Source of the DNA: GYS-P2D sp964489125
Lineage (GTDB): Bacteria > Bacteroidota > Bacteroidia > Chitinophagales > Saprospiraceae
NCBI GenBank assembly: GCA_964489125.1
Contig: CAZAXY010000003.1
Span: forward strand, 1-64,000
Length of the DNA: 64,000 nucleotides
Reading direction: 5' to 3'
Positions 61,017 to 64,000 of the stretch are shown here, piece by piece. The notes under the pieces are model-generated. The model was given only the letters and a program-made list of their open reading frames with translations, did no database searches and was not told the origin of the DNA. Numbering within the stretch: the first letter of the stretch is position 1; each line of letters starts with the position of its first letter. The position numbers and the translations under genes are program-made.

Positions 61017-62645
61017 ATGATCAAGACATTTGTCAAAATAGTGCTTCTTAGTGTCCTTGCGATAGGTATACTGTATATAGGGTATTTCCATATTCCAGCA
61101 CAGCACAAAGAGGTGTTCCCGTCATATGACAATTGGGACCACGGCCAAGTAAGACATATTTTACCTGCTGCTAATCACAATCAACTCCTTATCAAAGTTT
61201 CATTTGAACAAGGCCTAGAGCATACTCCCCTATTGTCTATTTCCGATAGCATGACGGTTCAGGGGGCATCTTTGGAGCCGCAAGATAAATATTGGGAATT
61301 TGATGTACATGACTTGACTCCTAACACAAGCTATTCGTTACTGCTTCATACAGCAGAGGACACCCCACTGGCAGACAGTTGGAGCATCAAGACGTTTCCT
61401 CATCCTGACAGCACTATTGAAGAGGTGACCATTTTTGCATTTACATGTGCAGGAGGAGTAACAGAACGAGTGTTGAATAAAGAACTATTCTTGCCGACCG
61501 AGTATAGGCACCTGCTGTTGAAAAAAGGATTAAGCTACAACCCGGACATCGTCATTGCCAACGGTGATCATATTTATTGGGATAGGCAAACGATGGACAA
61601 ATCCTTATTAAAAAGGCTAGTCAAACGCCGTTTGGATAATTTATATGGAAAATTAAACTTGACAGCACCTATGGATAAAGGAGAAAATCTTGAAACGATA
61701 ACTCGGATAGCGGATGCACAGATCGCAGAACTCTATGGGTGCCTGCTCCGTTCCACTCCCACCTACTTCGTGCCAGACGATCACGACCTATTCGAAAACG
61801 ACGAAGCTCATCATGATCTCGTTACACTACCTCCGATGGAGTACGGCGTAGAAGCACATCAGACGGTTCAGAATCTTTATTATCCAGAATTTTTACCTGA
61901 TAAAAATCGACCTCTGAATCTGCTTGGTCAAAAAGAAGAAATCAACCGTAACTATGGCACGCTCAGATATGGCAATTTAGTTGAAGGACTACTCTATGAT
62001 TGTAAGAGATATACCACTCTCGATGATGACCATGCAGTATTAGTATCGCAGGATGCAGAAGACTGGATAAGTAATCGAACTATTAATAGCCAAGCGGAGT
62101 ATGTGATCCATATCCCCTCTACACCCATAGCATGGACTGCTGGCAAATGGAGTGAATGGTATCCTGATGTTTTTCAGGATAACAGACAAATTGGAGTTGG
62201 CGATGTCGCTAAGTATGGGTGGCAGAAAGGATGGTGGCATCAGCATCAACGGATGATAGGTTCATGGTTAAAATCAAAACACATGCCCGTCGTCTTACAG
62301 GGTGATTTGCATAATTCTAGTTACTCCCTGATTCAGCGGAGCGGAGGATTAGACTTTAGCAAAAAACCCATTCATGCCATAGGTACTGGAACTTTAGGGA
62401 GTGGATCTATGGGCTTTCCGAGCGCTTTTAGAGGAACTCCTGCTGTGATTCCAGAAAATATAGACGCTGAAGTCTTCCTTCAACCTACTGAGAAAAACGG
62501 CTTCTCGATCATACGCATTACTGTTGAAAAGATAACCATAAGCATGTTCACTTGGAGGCCTGAAGATGGGACTGAAGCTATTACCCAATTAGAACCAGTC
62601 TTAGTTAGAGAAATTGTTAGGCCTCGTCAAGGCACGAAACTATAA
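61017..62645 (+). CDS. PhoD-like metallophosphatase
   Basis: 542 residues with an N-terminal transmembrane anchor or uncleaved signal (residues 5-25). A beta-sandwich N-terminal domain leads to the PhoD-type metal site: FAFTCAGG, PDIVIANGDHIYWDRQ and STPTYFVPDDHDLFENDEAH; VVLQGDLHNSSY and the histidine-rich HQHQR are further metal-site candidates. It hydrolyses phosphate mono- or diesters outside the cytoplasm. No Pho regulon neighbour; probably a single-gene unit. Confidence 0.85.
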   Translation: MIKTFVKIVLLSVLAIGILYIGYFHIPAQHKEVFPSYDNWDHGQVRHILPAANHNQLLIKVSFEQGLEHTPLLSISDSMTVQGASLEPQDKYWEFDVHDLTPNTSYSLLLHTAEDTPLADSWSIKTFPHPDSTIEEVTIFAFTCAGGVTERVLNKELFLPTEYRHLLLKKGLSYNPDIVIANGDHIYWDRQTMDKSLLKRLVKRRLDNLYGKLNLTAPMDKGENLETITRIADAQIAELYGCLLRSTPTYFVPDDHDLFENDEAHHDLVTLPPMEYGVEAHQTVQNLYYPEFLPDKNRPLNLLGQKEEINRNYGTLRYGNLVEGLLYDCKRYTTLDDDHAVLVSQDAEDWISNRTINSQAEYVIHIPSTPIAWTAGKWSEWYPDVFQDNRQIGVGDVAKYGWQKGWWHQHQRMIGSWLKSKHMPVVLQGDLHNSSYSLIQRSGGLDFSKKPIHAIGTGTLGSGSMGFPSAFRGTPAVIPENIDAEVFLQPTEKNGFSIIRITVEKITISMFTWRPEDGTEAITQLEPVLVREIVRPRQGTKL

Positions 62646-63085
62646 CGACTACAACAATTCAAATATCAGTTGTGGATAGAATTTCAAAAGCATATGATAT
62701 TGACTGAAAGTCTCGGTTCAAAGCTTCTAGGCATGAGCTATAGTCTAACATTATTATAGTTTGATCCATTCTCTAATTCTCTACTAATTAATGATTCTTT
62801 AAATTTCTGTTAGCGGATGATTCTGTTAGGCCTTCCTACGATTAACAGCAGATAAGCGTGACACATATTCCTCCTTATTTGCGCTTGATACTGACCTATT
62901 TACCAATCATCAACTACATTCTTTTTTCAGCCGCCTCCTAGGCCAATTAGTTTTAATATATGCTTTGTTCTGAGCAGTGGTTCTCTTTCAAAATTTCATT
63001 CTATACATTATTTGTCTTGAGGAATATAAAATTGTCCTAATTATTATTATAACAGTAAAATTATGATGAGATTTGTGGTTGTACA
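62646..63085. other. Gene-free stretch before the GntR operator
   Basis: No gene, repeat or terminator is convincing. It holds the leader of the GntR gene; the final 35 bases contain the repeat described next. Confidence 0.4.
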
Positions 63086-63119
63086 ATAACAGTACAGTAC
63101 AGTACAGTACTGTAGTTAT
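63086..63119. promoter_or_regulatory. Repeat-type operator in front of the GntR gene
   Basis: Four tandem ACAGT units (63089-63108) are followed by ACTGT (63109-63113), so ACAGTACTGT (63104-63113) is a perfect dyad, and outer arms ATAAC (63086-63090) and GTTAT (63115-63119) complete a longer inverted repeat. It lies 9 bases before the ATG. Autoregulation by the GntR protein is likely; the four tandem units would allow several binding positions. Confidence 0.6.
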
Positions 63120-63128
63120 GATCAAAGA

Positions 63129-64000
63129 ATGTCGAATCTAATTACACATATCAAGGAACTCTATGGTATCTCTGAGTATACCAAGCATGAGCGGATTGTA
63201 GTTGGTGTCTGCAATAGTATAGAAGAATCCAATCTCGAGATAGGAGATTCTATTCCGAGCATTAACATCTTAGCGAGTGAGTTGGGTGTAGCAAGAGAGA
63301 CAGTCGTAAAGGCCTATAATTCTCTAAAAGAAAGAGGTATCATCCAATCCAAACAAGGCTTGGGGTTTTTTGTCTCTAATGATCACGTCAAGGCCAAAAT
63401 GAATATTGCCATCGTGATGTATGGATTTCAGACTTTTCAACAAACCTTCTATAACACCTTGCGCAAGTCTTTAGGAGCAGACTATAACATCGATGTCTTT
63501 TTTCACCATAACAACCTAGATGTCTACAGAAGCATACTGGAGAATATCAGGATGAAATATGGGGTCTATATCATCGCACCTATACAGAACAAACAGGCTG
63601 CAGAATATCTGGCGGCATTCTCTTCCAAAAAACTTCTCATTGTAGATCGGTATCAATATTTGGGAGATGACGTTGCTCATATCACTCAAGAATTTGAGGT
63701 TTCACTATTTGCAATATTCGAGCAATTAACGAGTAGATTCAAACTGTACAAGAAGGTAATCCTATTCTTCAAAGAGGAATCTGACTATCCTATAGAAATC
63801 AAAGAGACTTTCGTAGAATATTGCAATAAAGAACGGATTGTATATGATATTTATGAAGAGTATGATAAGGAGTTACTAGATCGGGACATTGCATATTTTA
63901 CAGTTGGAGACGCTGATCTATGGAATCTAATTATAGATGCAAAAGACGCCGATTATGTATTGGGTAAAGACATAGGGATTCTATCTCATAATGACTCACC
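63129..64000 (+). CDS. GntR-family regulator with ligand-binding domain, 3' end outside window
   Basis: At least 290 residues from ATG 63129, open to the window end. The N-terminal 75 residues are a GntR winged helix (HERIVVGVCNSIEESNLEIG, INILASELGVARETVVKAYN, IIQSKQGLGFFV). After a linker the text reads like a LacI/periplasmic-binding fold (NIAIVMYGFQTFQQTFYNTL, YGVYIIAPIQNKQAAEYLAA, KLLIVDRYQYLGDDVAHITQ). In Bacteroidota such GntR-substrate-binding proteins (AraR type) control sugar-utilisation operons. The ligand and target genes are beyond the window. Confidence 0.88.
   Translation, partial: MSNLITHIKELYGISEYTKHERIVVGVCNSIEESNLEIGDSIPSINILASELGVARETVVKAYNSLKERGIIQSKQGLGFFVSNDHVKAKMNIAIVMYGFQTFQQTFYNTLRKSLGADYNIDVFFHHNNLDVYRSILENIRMKYGVYIIAPIQNKQAAEYLAAFSSKKLLIVDRYQYLGDDVAHITQEFEVSLFAIFEQLTSRFKLYKKVILFFKEESDYPIEIKETFVEYCNKERIVYDIYEEYDKELLDRDIAYFTVGDADLWNLIIDAKDADYVLGKDIGILSHNDS

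Noticed and set aside
63089..63113. Tandem ACAGT units as a possible CRISPR or minisatellite array
   Set aside because: Units are five bases without spacers and sit at an operator position; neither description fits.

Overview
The window reads as Bacteroidota chromosome, probably of the Saprospiria/Lewinella type. The evidence is gene content (PorV/PorQ-like barrel, MoxR-DUF58-BatA-DUF4175 cluster, DUF3810 protease, membrane MutS-like ATPase, exported TldD), the scarcity of Shine-Dalgarno sites, and an exact Bacteroidota promoter (TTTG-N19-TAnnTTTG) in front of pckA at 58804. Moderate G+C, dense coding and many 1-10 base overlaps suggest translationally coupled operons. No rRNA, tRNA, transposase, integrase or CRISPR array was seen. 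The GntR gene at the right edge and the RibD-like gene at the left edge are cut by the window.

Layout. 1-5.9 kb: housekeeping (RibD tail, thioredoxin-fold proteins, HerA-like ATPase, endonuclease, barrel, DUF3810). 6.1-9.5 kb: DUF58, PPK2 kinase, S4 protein, a coiled-coil protein and a BTAD regulator in a tight run. 9.5-11.2 kb: an inserted-looking segment with a strongly folded RNA-like region, an orphan ORF and a hicAB toxin-antitoxin pair, closed by a second, truncated copy of the regulator's 3' end. 11.4-25.7 kb: a probable neutral-lipid storage region. It holds two phasin-like proteins (one with a helix-hairpin-helix tail), an alpha/beta hydrolase, a TPR protein, a wax-ester synthase/DGAT fused to an SCP2 domain and a methyltransferase. 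After a PadR module and a CPBP protease come GpsA and a 1090-residue PlsB-HAD-PlsC fusion. 25.9-32 kb: subtilase, small lipoprotein and tldDE. 32-40.3 kb: an eight-frame envelope cluster (DUF4159, esterase, MoxR, DUF58, BatA-like, DUF4175 with a His-Asp repeat, large membrane protein). 40.4-50.7 kb: flavin oxygenase, beta-carbonic anhydrase with SulP transporter, MutS-like ATPase, zinc alcohol dehydrogenase, FG-GAP protein and PLP decarboxylase. 50.7-61 kb: threonine synthase, a flavoprotein with a styrene-oxide-isomerase-like membrane protein, NAT, two secreted proteins and PEP carboxykinase, with four decaying genes between them. 61-64 kb: PhoD-like phosphatase and a GntR regulator with a repeat-type operator.

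How the genes fit together. GpsA makes glycerol-3-phosphate, the two acyltransferase domains of the fusion would acylate it twice, and the WS/DGAT could form triacylglycerol or wax ester. The phasin-like proteins would coat the droplet and the hydrolase would mobilise it. The pairing of a HAD-PlsC fusion, PlsB, WS/DGAT and lipase resembles the Mycobacterium Rv2482c-Rv2485c neighbourhood; that parallel is from memory of that locus and needs an alignment. The most novel items are this lipid region, the three-domain fusion, the structured RNA candidate at 9605-9930, and a dispersed intergenic repeat at 17.4-17.6 and 52.8 kb.
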